The notes under the pieces: model-generated
Database searches by the model: none
What the model was told of the DNA's origin: nothing
Seen by the model: the letters and a program-made list of their open reading frames with translations, nothing else
Made by a program: the position numbers and the translations under genes
NCBI GenBank assembly: GCA_026645945.1
Contig: JAPKMO010000039.1
Location: 1-35,001, forward strand
DNA from: Anaerolineae bacterium
Lineage (GTDB): Bacteria > Chloroflexota > Anaerolineae > Aggregatilineales > Phototrophicaceae
Reading direction: 5' to 3'
Length of the DNA stretch: 35,001 bases
Shown here: positions 9,747 to 17,513 of the stretch, one piece after another
Numbering within the stretch: the first letter of the stretch is position 1
Layout of the letters: each line of letters begins with the position of its first letter

Positions 9747-10652
9747 TCAACGGCGTTTGGCGGCCTGTTCCGGCAGGGGCAGGGCTTCGATCAAATCTTC
9801 ATATTCCGGGTATTCGTCATCATCTCTGGCCTTCTGCTTACGTTCGACCGGCGCTTCCAGGGTGCGTTTGGCGGCCTCGGCCAGCGCCGCCGCCAGGGCT
9901 TCGTGGCCGTCCAGCGCGAAGGCGAAAGTTTCGTCTTCGGCACGGAAGCGCACCAGCCCCTGCGCCCCCGGCACATCCAGCCGCCGCAGCGCGCCGATCT
10001 GCTGGACGGCCTCCAGCGGGATGGTTCGCAGCACCGTTTCGCCGCCCAGGATGACCAGAAAACGCGGCATCAGATACAGACTGACCGGCTGGGCCAGCGA
10101 CCACGCGCCGTAGATGTCCTGCGCGGCGGGCGCGGCTTTCAGCGGGCCGGCGTGGATGTATGGCCGCCGCCGCCGGTAGGCCGTCACCAGTTCTGGCGCG
10201 GCGAACGCCTTCAGCGCCCGCACCAGGCCGGCCATTGTCGTCCGGTACAGGCGTATTTTCAGCAGCAGCCAGCCGGGCGGCTGTTCGATGTGCAGCCAGA
10301 TGTCGTTATAGCCGCCGGTGTATTTGCGCGGGCGGCCAAACCAGCGCAGTTGTTCCGGCGCGAAGGAGAGAATTTCGCGCATTTCCGGCGTGCGTTCGTA
10401 CAGCGTCAAACGCTGTGGGGTAAGCACCAGCACACCCGCCCTGGCCGACTCCGAAATACCACCGATATAGGCGCATTCGTGGCGCAGGTCGGCCTGGTTG
10501 ATGACCAGCAGCGGCGGTTCGCCGGTGGCAGCGATCTGTTCCAGGCGGGCGGCGATGGCACGTTCGCGGCGAAGCTGCCGCCAGCTTAACAACGTCAGAC
10601 CGGCGATCAGCAAAAAAACCGACCCTGGGATGCATTGTTCGGCGGGTATCAT
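9747..10652 (-). CDS. Membrane-anchored protein of unknown function
   Basis: A 301-residue protein with one N-terminal membrane segment (GSVFLLIAGLTLLSW, about residues 9-24) followed by a basic stretch. The soluble body has paired strands such as AGVLVLTPQRLTLYERTPEM and PRFLVILGGETVLRTIPLEA, which resemble PH-like domains (bPH type). It ends in an acidic, charged tail. The frame is open further upstream to 10781, but ATG 10652 is preferred because a consensus promoter sits just before it. The predicted transcript start is the A of this ATG, so the mRNA would be leaderless. No family name can be given with confidence. Confidence 0.72.
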   Translation of the reverse strand: MIPAEQCIPGSVFLLIAGLTLLSWRQLRRERAIAARLEQIAATGEPPLLVINQADLRHECAYIGGISESARAGVLVLTPQRLTLYERTPEMREILSFAPEQLRWFGRPRKYTGGYNDIWLHIEQPPGWLLLKIRLYRTTMAGLVRALKAFAAPELVTAYRRRRPYIHAGPLKAAPAAQDIYGAWSLAQPVSLYLMPRFLVILGGETVLRTIPLEAVQQIGALRRLDVPGAQGLVRFRAEDETFAFALDGHEALAAALAEAAKRTLEAPVERKQKARDDDEYPEYEDLIEALPLPEQAAKRR

Positions 10653-10658
10653 GCTGCG

Positions 10659-10687
10659 ATTATAATCACCACAAATCGTTCTGCCAA
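10659..10687 (-). promoter_or_regulatory. Consensus promoter for the 9747-10652 gene
   Basis: On the minus strand, TTGGCA (10687-10682), a 17-base spacer and TATAAT (10664-10659). Six bases then separate the -10 box from ATG 10652, which predicts a leaderless transcript. Confidence 0.75.
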
Positions 10688-10706
10688 ACGACGGCGAAGG
10701 GGTGTG

Positions 10707-10735
10707 TTGTTCGGGCGAAAAAGATTGGTTATACT
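10707..10735 (+). promoter_or_regulatory. Promoter for the 10807 gene
   Basis: TTGTTC (10707-10712), a 17-base spacer and TATACT (10730-10735) on the plus strand. It is back to back with the minus-strand promoter at 10659-10687 and would give a leader of about 65 bases. Confidence 0.5.
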
Positions 10736-10806
10736 GGGAAATATTCACGCAGCCGGAGCAGGATTTTAAACCATCCATCACCGGTTTTTAACTTCCTCGT
10801 TGTATT

Positions 10807-11181
10807 GTGTTCACATGGGATAGCGCCGTGAAAATAGACGATAATCTGACCAACCTGCATTACGCCTACATGGATATGGTGCGGCACTGGCATCCGGGAT
10901 CGGAGCCGTATGCCGGGGGTGATGCGCTGTTCACGGCCCTTGAAAACGGTTGGGATGTCAGCACGACCGTCCGGTACGAAGAATATTGGCATACCGGGAT
11001 GCGTTTTGTTCTGGTTTATTACTTCGAGCTGACGCGCGGCGACGAAAGAATGGTGATGCCGGTCATCCGCAACCCTTACGTGAACCGCCTCGTCCGCGAA
11101 ATGCCCGCCGAACTGGTGCCGATTGAGGCCAACGCGGCTCTGCCGCGTAAACGCCCCACCAACTCGACTGCCGGTTCATAA
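10807..11181 (+). CDS. Small unknown protein, paralogue of the 11605 gene
   Basis: A protein of up to 124 residues with no recognised family. Core motifs are HWHPGSEPYAGGDALFTAL, a GW pair, YFELTRGDERMVMPVI and NPYVNRLVRE. All of these recur in the 11605 product. It has no signal peptide or membrane segment. The start is uncertain: GTG 10807 gives the longest form, and GTG 10828 is in frame and lies after a weak GGGAT. The repeated tryptophans and the PVIxNPYVNRL signature suggest a small folded domain. The function is not known. Confidence 0.65.
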   Translation: MFTWDSAVKIDDNLTNLHYAYMDMVRHWHPGSEPYAGGDALFTALENGWDVSTTVRYEEYWHTGMRFVLVYYFELTRGDERMVMPVIRNPYVNRLVREMPAELVPIEANAALPRKRPTNSTAGS

Positions 11182-11604
11182 CCGCGCGCCGCCGCCCGCA
11201 CGGTTTACAGGTGAATGGCGGCGGTTTCTTCGTTCCGGCGGACATAACCCCGGCCATCATGACGGCGACCGGAATCCGCCCTTCGTGGCACTGCCCGATA
11301 ACCAGTTCATCATCAGCGCCAGCCGCCCACTCGTGCAGCAGGCTGCACTTCCGCCTGGGGAAGTGGTGGTCAGGGGCAGCACGAAATGGTCGGCGTAAAA
11401 AGCACACATAGTATTACAAAACTCAGAAAACATTAAGAAAGAATTGTGTAGATTCGCCAGATACATTTGCCGGAAGCTATTGTATGATTATATAAACTTC
11501 ACATCTCAGCCCGATGTTCATCTGAACTATGGGCGGTGAACGTCTCTTTGCAGCCTCGGTTTACCACAGCACGCCGGTTTTGTTAGAGTAGTAAAGGAAG
11601 TCTC
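11182..11604. other. Intergenic region between two paralogous small genes
   Basis: 423 bases without a supported gene. Short open frames exist on both strands, but none has a ribosome site and family likeness together. The right third is AT-rich and holds a plausible promoter (TTGCCG 11467-11472, TATATA 11489-11494, spacer 16). A good ribosome site, AAAGGAAG (about 11593-11600), precedes the ATG at 11605. The GC-rich left part may be a decayed gene. Confidence 0.4.
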
Positions 11605-11997
11605 ATGTCTGAATATGCCTTAAGAGTTTTAGATTTTGCTATTATTGAAGAGGACCTGGCCGACATTTACCGGCATTGGCATTTCCGGTCGCAGAAGTAC
11701 GCCGGGGGTGACCAACTGGCGACGGCGCTGTACCTCGGCTGGCGGGCAAAAGAGGTCGTCCTGCTGGAAAAACGCTGGCTGGGCGGCGCGCGGCAGATCA
11801 GCATTTTTCACTTCGAGCTGGTGCGCGGCGGCGACTCGGTGGCGATGCCGGTGATCGGCAATCCCTACGTCAACCGCCTGATTGCCGAACAGGGTTTGCG
11901 TGTGGTGAACCTGAGCAAACCCGCCGCCGCGCCAATGCTGCGCCGCGCCTACCGGCCTGTAACAACCGCCGCCGGCGGCGAGGAAGCCTGGGCATAA
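11605..11997 (+). CDS. Small unknown protein, paralogue of the 10807 gene
   Basis: A 130-residue protein sharing HWHFRSQKYAGGDQLATALY, FHFELVRGGDSVAMPVI and NPYVNRLIAEQ with the 10807 product. The start is well supported: ATG 11605 comes shortly after AAAGGAAG. The C-terminal 30 residues are rich in Ala, Pro and Arg and are not conserved between the two copies. The pair is a tandem duplication with 420 bases between. No catalytic motif can be named. Both are probably cytoplasmic. Confidence 0.75.
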   Translation: MSEYALRVLDFAIIEEDLADIYRHWHFRSQKYAGGDQLATALYLGWRAKEVVLLEKRWLGGARQISIFHFELVRGGDSVAMPVIGNPYVNRLIAEQGLRVVNLSKPAAAPMLRRAYRPVTTAAGGEEAWA

Positions 11998-12262
11998 ATT
12001 CTTGTGGCTGTATTTGTGCAGATGGTGAATGCGCCGCGCCTGTCGCCTCGTTTTTAGCAGTTCTGGTGTATAGCCGCCGAATTGGCCTGGCTAGTTCTCG
12101 CCCTGTCTCTGAATAATCTCTCAATCACCCGAACCCGCCGGCGGAAAACCCGGTGGAACTGATGTGCGAAGCGGGGTAAAATACGTCCTGGGGTACAGCA
12201 GCTCGCCCCGCCCAACCTAACCGCCCGCTTGAACGGCTGAGGCGCGCCGTAAACCAGGTTTC

Positions 12263-13477
12263 ATGCACATCGAATACCTTTCGCTCACCAATTTTCGGAA
12301 CTATGCCCGGCTGGAGATCAGCTTGCCGGCGGCACGCCCGGTCGTCCTGCACGGCGCGAACGCCCAGGGCAAAACCAGCCTGCTGGAAGCCATCTACTAT
12401 CTTGCCACCTCGCGCTCGCCCTACACCACCACCGATCGCCAGCTCATCCACTGGCGCGCCGAGGATGATCCGATCCCCTTCGCGCGGATTTCGGCAGAAG
12501 TGACCACCCGGCGCGGCACGCTCGACCGTATAGATATGACGCTGGTGCTGGAGCGCGCCGAAGGCGGCAGCCCGCGTTTCAAAAAAAACATCAAACTCAA
12601 CGGCGCGGACAAACGGGTGATGGATATGGTCGGCCTGCTGGCAGTGGTGCTGTTCCTGCCGCAGGATTTATCGCTGGTGGAAGGCCCGCCCGCCGACCGG
12701 CGGCGTTTTATGGATAATACACTGGCGCAGGTGGAAAAAGACTACCTGCGCGCCCAGCACGTTTACGATAAAGTGCTGCCGCAGCGCAACGCCCTGCTGC
12801 GGCGCATCGCGGATAAACAGGCCTCGCCGGACGAACTGGCCTACTGGGACGAGCAGATCGTCCAGGCCGGCAGCGTGTTGATCGCCGGGCGGCAGCGATT
12901 TTTGCGCGAACTGGAAACCAGCGCCCAGGCCGCTCACCTCGACCTCACCGGGCGGCGCGAGACGCTGACACTGCACTACCAGCCCAGTTTTACGCCCACC
13001 GCCGAGGGCAACGGCCAGCTTTCGTTCGAGACGCTGGGGCTGGATTTACACCGCGAGCTGACGCCGGAGCAGGTCGCGCCGCAGTTCGCGGAGCAGTTAA
13101 AGGCCACCCAGGCCGAATCGATCCGGCGGGGAATCACGCTGTCCGGCCCGCACCGCGACGAACTGCGCCTATTCGTCAACAACCGCGACCTGGGCCTGTA
13201 CGGCAGCCGGGGGCAAGCCCGCACCGCTGTGATGGCGCTTAAGCTTGCCGAACTCGACTGGATGAAAACACGCATCGGCGAATGGCCGCTGCTGCTGCTG
13301 GACGAAGTGATTGCCGAACTAGACGGCCAGCGCCGCGCCTACCTGCTGGAACGCTTCACCGGCGCGACTCAAACCCTGCTGACCACCGCCGAGATGGAGA
13401 TTTTCCCCCAGGACTTTTTAAACCGTGCGGCCATCTGGCAGGTGGCCGAAGGACAGATTACGGCGGACGACGGGTAG
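12263..13477 (+). CDS. recF: DNA replication/repair protein RecF
   Basis: An SMC-like ABC ATPase of 404 residues that helps load RecA at gapped DNA with RecO and RecR. The N-terminus MHIEYLSLTNFRNYARLEI is typical. Walker A is GANAQGKTS (31-39), the signature motif is YGSRGQARTAVMALKLAE and Walker B is PLLLLDEVIAELD (about 342-354). The family segment VVLFLPQDLSLVEGPPADRR is present. In many genomes recF follows dnaA and dnaN, but neither is nearby, so this is a displaced recF. ATG 12263 is the only start that keeps the canonical N-terminus. Confidence 0.95.
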   Translation: MHIEYLSLTNFRNYARLEISLPAARPVVLHGANAQGKTSLLEAIYYLATSRSPYTTTDRQLIHWRAEDDPIPFARISAEVTTRRGTLDRIDMTLVLERAEGGSPRFKKNIKLNGADKRVMDMVGLLAVVLFLPQDLSLVEGPPADRRRFMDNTLAQVEKDYLRAQHVYDKVLPQRNALLRRIADKQASPDELAYWDEQIVQAGSVLIAGRQRFLRELETSAQAAHLDLTGRRETLTLHYQPSFTPTAEGNGQLSFETLGLDLHRELTPEQVAPQFAEQLKATQAESIRRGITLSGPHRDELRLFVNNRDLGLYGSRGQARTAVMALKLAELDWMKTRIGEWPLLLLDEVIAELDGQRRAYLLERFTGATQTLLTTAEMEIFPQDFLNRAAIWQVAEGQITADDG

Positions 13478-13552
13478 ATCGTATCACCCATGCCAGCTCC
13501 ATCTGGCGGCCCTAACGGGACGAGGCGGAACACTCACCGAAGACGGTTGAGG

Positions 13553-14143
13553 CTAAACAACGGAGATATACAGCGCCACCGTCACCAGCGCGCCCACCAG
13601 CGTGCCGGCCACCACCTGCGCCGGCGTGTGGCGGTTCAACTTCAACCGCGCCGCGCCCACCAGCGGGACCAGCGGGAAAACCACCAGCGCCGGGCCGACG
13701 CCGAACAGCAGCCCGGTCGCCACTACCGCGCTGGTGATGCTCATAGCGTGTATGCTGATCTGCCACACCAGAGTGATGGCCGCCATCGCCGTCAACTGCG
13801 CCAGCGTTACAATCGCCACCAGCGGCACGACCGACGGCGCGCCCATCAGCCGCAGCGCCCCCCAGGCCAGCCCGGTGCAGAACATCGAAACCAGAAATGG
13901 GCGCAGCCGCTCTTCGCGCAGCCGCATGTGAATATCGCTGATGCTGCCGCGCCGCACCATCCAGGCGACGTACAGCACCGGCAGCAGGCAAACCAGCACG
14001 CCGTAGGTCAGCGCCCACAGGATGGCAATCTCGCGCGAATCGGCCTCTCGAAAAGCAATCGGAAATATCATCACGCCCCACACCACCGGCGGGCTGACCA
14101 GATCGCTAATCAGACGGGCCCAATAAAAACGCGAGTCGTTCAA
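13553..14143 (-). CDS. PAP2-like integral membrane phosphatase-family protein
   Basis: About 196 residues with five or six hydrophobic segments, for example VVWGVMIFPIAF, YGVLVCLLPVLYVAWMV, VVPLVAIVTLAQLTAMAAI and GPALVVFPLVPLVGAA. Near the end, ARLKLNRHTPAQVVAGTLVG matches the last PAP2 motif (SRxxxxxHxxxDVxxG), including the His. An ISIHAMSITSAVVATG segment stands where the SGH motif is expected, with His retained. The residues are weak for an active phosphatase. TTG 14143 is preferred because GGGAGAG lies just upstream. ATG 14185 would add 14 residues but lies inside an inverted repeat and has no ribosome site. Confidence 0.75.
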   Translation of the reverse strand: MNDSRFYWARLISDLVSPPVVWGVMIFPIAFREADSREIAILWALTYGVLVCLLPVLYVAWMVRRGSISDIHMRLREERLRPFLVSMFCTGLAWGALRLMGAPSVVPLVAIVTLAQLTAMAAITLVWQISIHAMSITSAVVATGLLFGVGPALVVFPLVPLVGAARLKLNRHTPAQVVAGTLVGALVTVALYISVV

Positions 14144-14173
14144 TACAGATACTCTCCCGATGAAAGCATTTCT

Positions 14174-14194
14174 ACACTTTACCATAGAAAGTGT
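14174..14194. promoter_or_regulatory. Operator-like inverted repeat
   Basis: ACACTTT (14174-14180) and AAAGTGT (14188-14194) flank a 7-base spacer, just upstream of the PAP2-like gene. It could bind a dimeric regulator or be a chance palindrome. Confidence 0.3.
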
Positions 14195-14225
14195 GAAGAC
14201 CGGGCCAAAGAGTTTTAAGTTTGGA

Positions 14226-14972
14226 TTAGACTTTTTCCAGGCGGCCTATCACACCCGGCAGTTCGCCCAGCGAAATGATGATCGCGTCGGCGGGGATAGG
14301 CTGCTGCGGCGTATAGGGGTAACGGCGCGCGCGCTCAAAAGGGTCGAAGGCGCGTTGGCTGTCGGGCAGATCGCTGATCTTCCAGACGGTTTTAAAGCCG
14401 TAACCGGCGGGCGCTTCCACATCATCGTCGTAGCGGTCACCCACCATAATACACAGCCGCGCCTGCTCCGGCCAGCTGCCAAAAAAGGCGCGGCGCTTTT
14501 TCAACGCGCCGTGAACGTCCGGCGTCAGCACCGCGTCGAACAGCGGCGTCAAAGCCAGCGCATCCAGCACCGGGCGCTGGTATTTCGCCAGCCCTTTGGT
14601 CGCCACCACCAGCGCCCGCCCCGGCGCGGCCAGCTCGCGCAGCACGCGCGCGCCGTCGTCCAGCACGCGCGACCGCCCGGCGTAGGCGGCGGCTAGCTCA
14701 TGTGCGCCGAATTCGGGCCGGACGCCCAATCGCCCGGCGACGGCGGCGATGATGTCGTCCCAATCCATCGCCAGCACTGCCGGACACCCTTCGTCGGCCT
14801 GGCGGCGCTCGTTTTCCACGATGATCTGGCCGTACAGGGCGCGGCGTTCCAGGCCGGTTTTACGCGCCAGGTCGTCCAGCACGTTCGGCCACACCCCCAG
14901 GCCGAACGGCCCTTCGATAAGCGTGCCGTCCAGATCGAAAAAAACGGCGGAACGATAAACGGCGTGGGTCAT
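14226..14972 (-). CDS. HAD-superfamily hydrolase (phosphatase-like)
   Basis: A 248-residue HAD enzyme that uses an Asp nucleophile, usually to remove phosphate from a small molecule. Motif I is FFDLDGTLIEG (residues 10-20), motif II is VVATKG, the motif III Lys is in GALKKRRAFFG and motif IV is MVGDRYDDDVEAPAGYGFKT. A helical cap lies between motifs I and II. ATG 14972 puts motif I in the usual place, and the longer open frame to 15107 has no family likeness. It lies 11 bases after the DUF692-like gene, so the two are probably co-transcribed. The substrate is not known. Confidence 0.85.
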   Translation of the reverse strand: MTHAVYRSAVFFDLDGTLIEGPFGLGVWPNVLDDLARKTGLERRALYGQIIVENERRQADEGCPAVLAMDWDDIIAAVAGRLGVRPEFGAHELAAAYAGRSRVLDDGARVLRELAAPGRALVVATKGLAKYQRPVLDALALTPLFDAVLTPDVHGALKKRRAFFGSWPEQARLCIMVGDRYDDDVEAPAGYGFKTVWKISDLPDSQRAFDPFERARRYPYTPQQPIPADAIIISLGELPGVIGRLEKV

Positions 14973-14983
14973 GGGTGATCTGC

Positions 14984-15790
14984 CTAACCGTTCACCAGCG
15001 CAGCCAGGCGCGGTACGTCGGCGGCCAGCACGTCGGCTTTGCTGCGCCAGGCAAAACCCGGCCCCGTTCCGCCGTATTCCAGCGCCACGATACGCGGACG
15101 TTTCCACTCGCCCCGGTGGATGCGCTCAAACGCCCATTCGGCTAGTTCCCAGTCAGTTTCGCTCATCGGGTAATGGTCAACCAGCCGCGCCTGGGCGGAG
15201 TCGTATAGCGTGCCGGCGATGTGCAGTTCGGCCAGCCGGTCAACCGGAAGCTGCGCGATGTAAACGCGCGGCTCGATGCCCAGGTAAGCCGCCGCCATGC
15301 GGGCATGGGCGATGTCCAGCAGCAGGCCGCAGCCGCTTTCATAGACCACCTGCCGGATGATGCCCGCTTCCAGCACCGGGCGCGGGATTTCGTAGTTCGG
15401 GTCCCAGTTGGCGTTTTCCAGAATCACTTGTTCCCGCCCAAAACGCCGTACCATCCGACGGATGTCCAGCAGCATGGCGCTGACCAGCGCGCGAGTATGC
15501 GCCGGGTCGGTGGTGTCCAGCGGCATGTCGAAGTCCGAAGCGCGCGGCGCGAGGTGTGTATTGACGAACGGCGTCGGCGTAACCGCCAGCAGCCGCGTGA
15601 TCTGCTGCCAGCCCACTTTTTCGATGTTCGCGCGCCCGGCCATCAGCGGAAAATGCACGTAAGCCGGGCGCAGCGCCTGCGCGGTTTCGATCATATCCGG
15701 CCAGTCCGGGCATTTAAACAGGTCAAACTGGATGTGGCCCGCCGCCAGCAGTTCCGCCGCCTGCGGCGAGTAGTTCACGGCCAGATGCAT
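14984..15790 (-). CDS. DUF692/MNIO-like TIM-barrel protein
   Basis: A 268-residue TIM-barrel protein resembling DUF692, the multinuclear non-haem iron oxidative (MNIO) family. Some members modify Cys or other residues in ribosomal peptides. Putative metal ligands in family order are His in NTHLAPR, Glu in VILENANW, Asp and His in GLLLDIAHARMAAAYLG, His in AELHIAG, Asp and His in LVDHYPMSETDWEL, and Glu in IVALEYGG. A xylose-isomerase-like barrel is the alternative. ATG 15790 opens MHLAVNYSPQAAELL, a normal family start. The HAD gene follows. No RiPP precursor is visible next to it, but the upstream side is cut by an insertion sequence 75 bases away. Confidence 0.78.
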   Translation of the reverse strand: MHLAVNYSPQAAELLAAGHIQFDLFKCPDWPDMIETAQALRPAYVHFPLMAGRANIEKVGWQQITRLLAVTPTPFVNTHLAPRASDFDMPLDTTDPAHTRALVSAMLLDIRRMVRRFGREQVILENANWDPNYEIPRPVLEAGIIRQVVYESGCGLLLDIAHARMAAAYLGIEPRVYIAQLPVDRLAELHIAGTLYDSAQARLVDHYPMSETDWELAEWAFERIHRGEWKRPRIVALEYGGTGPGFAWRSKADVLAADVPRLAALVNG

Positions 15791-15899
15791 GGTTTCCCCT
15801 CAGCATGTATTCGCGCTAAGTGTACCACAGGCACGGGCCGAAGATCGTACAAAAACGTTTGTAGTGACCCCCAAAAGTTGGACACGAAAGTGCCTGTTC

Positions 15900-16540
15900 T
15901 TATTTTAGCACTGGTTCTGGCTGCCGCGTCAACCAGTTCGCCTCAAACTCCGCAGGCGTGAGATAGTCCAACGCGGAGTGAATGCGCTTGCGGGTATACA
16001 CGTCCTCCAGAAAGCGCCCAATCCGCTGGTAGGCGTCGTGAAAGTCGGCGTACTCGCTCAAATCGACTGCCTCTTCTTTAATCGTGCGCATGAGACGCTC
16101 CGCATAGCCGTTGTCTTCCGGTTTGCCGACTGCCGCCATGCTGATCTGGCGTCGTTTTCCTTCAGCAGGTCGGTGTAATCCTTGCAGGCATACTGAAGCC
16201 CTTGGTCGCTGTGGTGGATCAGCGGACAGTGACCGCTTGCCAGCGCCCGTCGCAGCGCCTTGAGCGTCAGGTGATGATCCAGCGACCGGCTCAGATGCCA
16301 GCCGCGCACCGCACGGGTGAAGACATCCATCAGCACCGCCAGATAGACAAAGCCCTGTCCCAGACGCACGTAGGTGATGTCCGCCACCCAAATATCGTCT
16401 GGGTGTGCAGCAGTTTCGCCTTTGACCAGGTTGGGATAGCGCGGGAAAGGATGGTTGCTGTGGGTCGTGCGCGTCTTGCGCTTTTTCACCGGACGCTGCA
16501 AGCCCATCTGCTGTATCAACCGCTGGATACGCTTCCGCTC
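15900..16540 (-). pseudogene. IS3-family orfB transposase, deleted and frameshifted
   Basis: The IS3 DDE integrase core is present but split. From about 16540 to 16150 one frame reads ERKRIQRLIQQMGLQRPVKK, then DDIWVADITYVRLGQGFVYL (first Asp) and PLIHHSDQGLQYACKDYTDL (second Asp). Near 16150 the frame shifts, and the rest is read in another phase: GKPEDNGYAERLMRTIKEE (catalytic Glu) and HSALDYLTPAEFEANWL. The N-terminal orfB part (about 90-100 residues, up to the segment before the RLM helix) is missing, as if deleted between 16547 and 16540. The stop is TAA at 15900-15902. Confidence 0.85.
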
Positions 16541-16546
16541 GCAGCG

Positions 16547-16858
16547 TCATGACCGCTTGCCGTTTCTGCGCGACGTCCCATCCAGCCAGCGCGAGGCTTT
16601 TTTTGCAATCTCCAACTGCATCGTCAGCTTCCCGACCATCTGCTCCGGCTCCGCGATCCGTTCCGCATCCCCGCTGTTGGGTGCGCCTTTCTCAAACGCC
16701 TGCGGTGCGGCTGCCAGAAACTGTGCTTTCCAGTCGTTGACCATTTGTGCTGTCAGTTCGTACTCCCGGCACGCCTCTGCAACCGTCTTTTCCCCGCTCA
16801 GCAGTTCCAACACCACCCGGCTCTTGAACTCGCTGGTGAACTTCCGTCTCGTTCGCAT
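16547..16858 (-). CDS. IS3-family orfA (helix-turn-helix subunit)
   Basis: A 103-residue orfA, the DNA-binding half of an IS3 transposase, normally fused to OrfB by -1 frameshifting. MRTRRKFTSEFKSRVVLELL opens it, and ACREYELTAQMVNDWKAQFL is the HTH. A leucine-zipper-like stretch follows (AEPEQMVGKLTMQLEIAKKA). It seems complete up to LEIAKKASRWLDGTSRRNGK, then runs straight into the deletion that removed the start of orfB. Even if expressed, it has no functional partner here. Confidence 0.85.
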   Translation of the reverse strand: MRTRRKFTSEFKSRVVLELLSGEKTVAEACREYELTAQMVNDWKAQFLAAAPQAFEKGAPNSGDAERIAEPEQMVGKLTMQLEIAKKASRWLDGTSRRNGKRS

Positions 16859-16921
16859 CTGTCATCCCCTTCCTGAACATAGGATACTTCATTTAGCCCT
16901 GTGTCCAATTCAAGGGGGTCA

Positions 16922-17269
16922 GTACACCGCCTGACGGCCAACGCCGCCCCGGATGTCGCGCCGGTCTGGTCGCCGGATGGCACGAAGATCGCCTTTGCCA
17001 GCAGCCGGGATGGCAGCTATGACGTGTACGTGATGAACGCCGACGGCTCGAACGTGACGCGGCTGACGACAAACGCCGCCGAGGACGGGTTCTACGCCGT
17101 GTCAGTTAATGAAGTCTACTATGGCTTGTCGTGGTCGCCGGATGGGACGCAGCTGGTATTCATCTCGCGGCGCGATGGCAGCCTGGAAGTCTACCGGATG
17201 AATGCCGACGGCACGGCCCAGACGCGGTTAACGAACACCGGCGGCCTGGATGCCTTCACCGACTGGTAG
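16922..17269 (+). pseudogene. 5'-truncated TolB-like beta-propeller fragment
   Basis: The C-terminal part of a WD40-like/TolB propeller (PD40 repeats). Two and a half blades are visible: APVWSPDGTKIAFASSRDGS, DVYVMNADGSNVTRLTTNAA, LSWSPDGTQLVFISRRDGSL and EVYRMNADGTAQTRLTNTGG. It ends FTDW and TAG. The frame enters from the insertion sequence, and nothing propeller-like lies left of the element, so the 5' part was lost by a deletion next to the IS and not by simple insertion. Such proteins are usually secreted or surface-exposed, but the signal region is gone. Confidence 0.85.
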
Positions 17270-17513
17270 GCGCACAACGACAACCCGCTTTCAAAGCTGC
17301 GCTGCCAGAAGGGGCGCGGCTTATATTTTTGAATCGCAAGAAGTGAACAAGCGGCAACAAGTTGATTATGGTACCCGACTGCGGCGTCCGGTACAGATTT
17401 ACGCCCGTCGAAAAACAAACGTCTTTCTAAGGGACGCCTATAGGGTTTATGATATAATCGCTTGTTGCAGATCGAAATATGCTACCTGAATGGGCTGGAA
17501 ATCGAGGCGGTGG
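17270..17513 (+). promoter_or_regulatory. secA upstream region with extended -10 promoter
   Basis: TGATATAAT at 17450-17458 is an extended -10 box (TGN plus perfect TATAAT). No -35 is evident, as is usual for this class. GAGGCGG (17504-17510) is the ribosome site for ATG 17514. The remaining part holds no supported gene. Confidence 0.6.

Larger units (their letters stand above)
15865..16921 (-). mobile_element. IS3-family element, internally deleted
   Basis: The ends are inverted repeats of about 21 bases: TGACCCCCAAAAGTTGGACAC at the left end and, at 16901-16921, the complement of TGACCCCCTTGAATTGGACAC; 17 of 21 positions agree. The trinucleotide GTA lies at 15861-15863 and at 16922-16924, a possible target duplication if the left end is taken at 15864. 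Its length of 1057 bases is short for IS3 (1.2-1.5 kb). The start of orfB is missing and orfB carries a frameshift, so the copy cannot move by itself. Confidence 0.85.

Noticed and set aside
12263-13477. Replication origin near recF
   Set aside because: No dnaA or dnaN next to recF and no cluster of DnaA boxes seen in the flanks.
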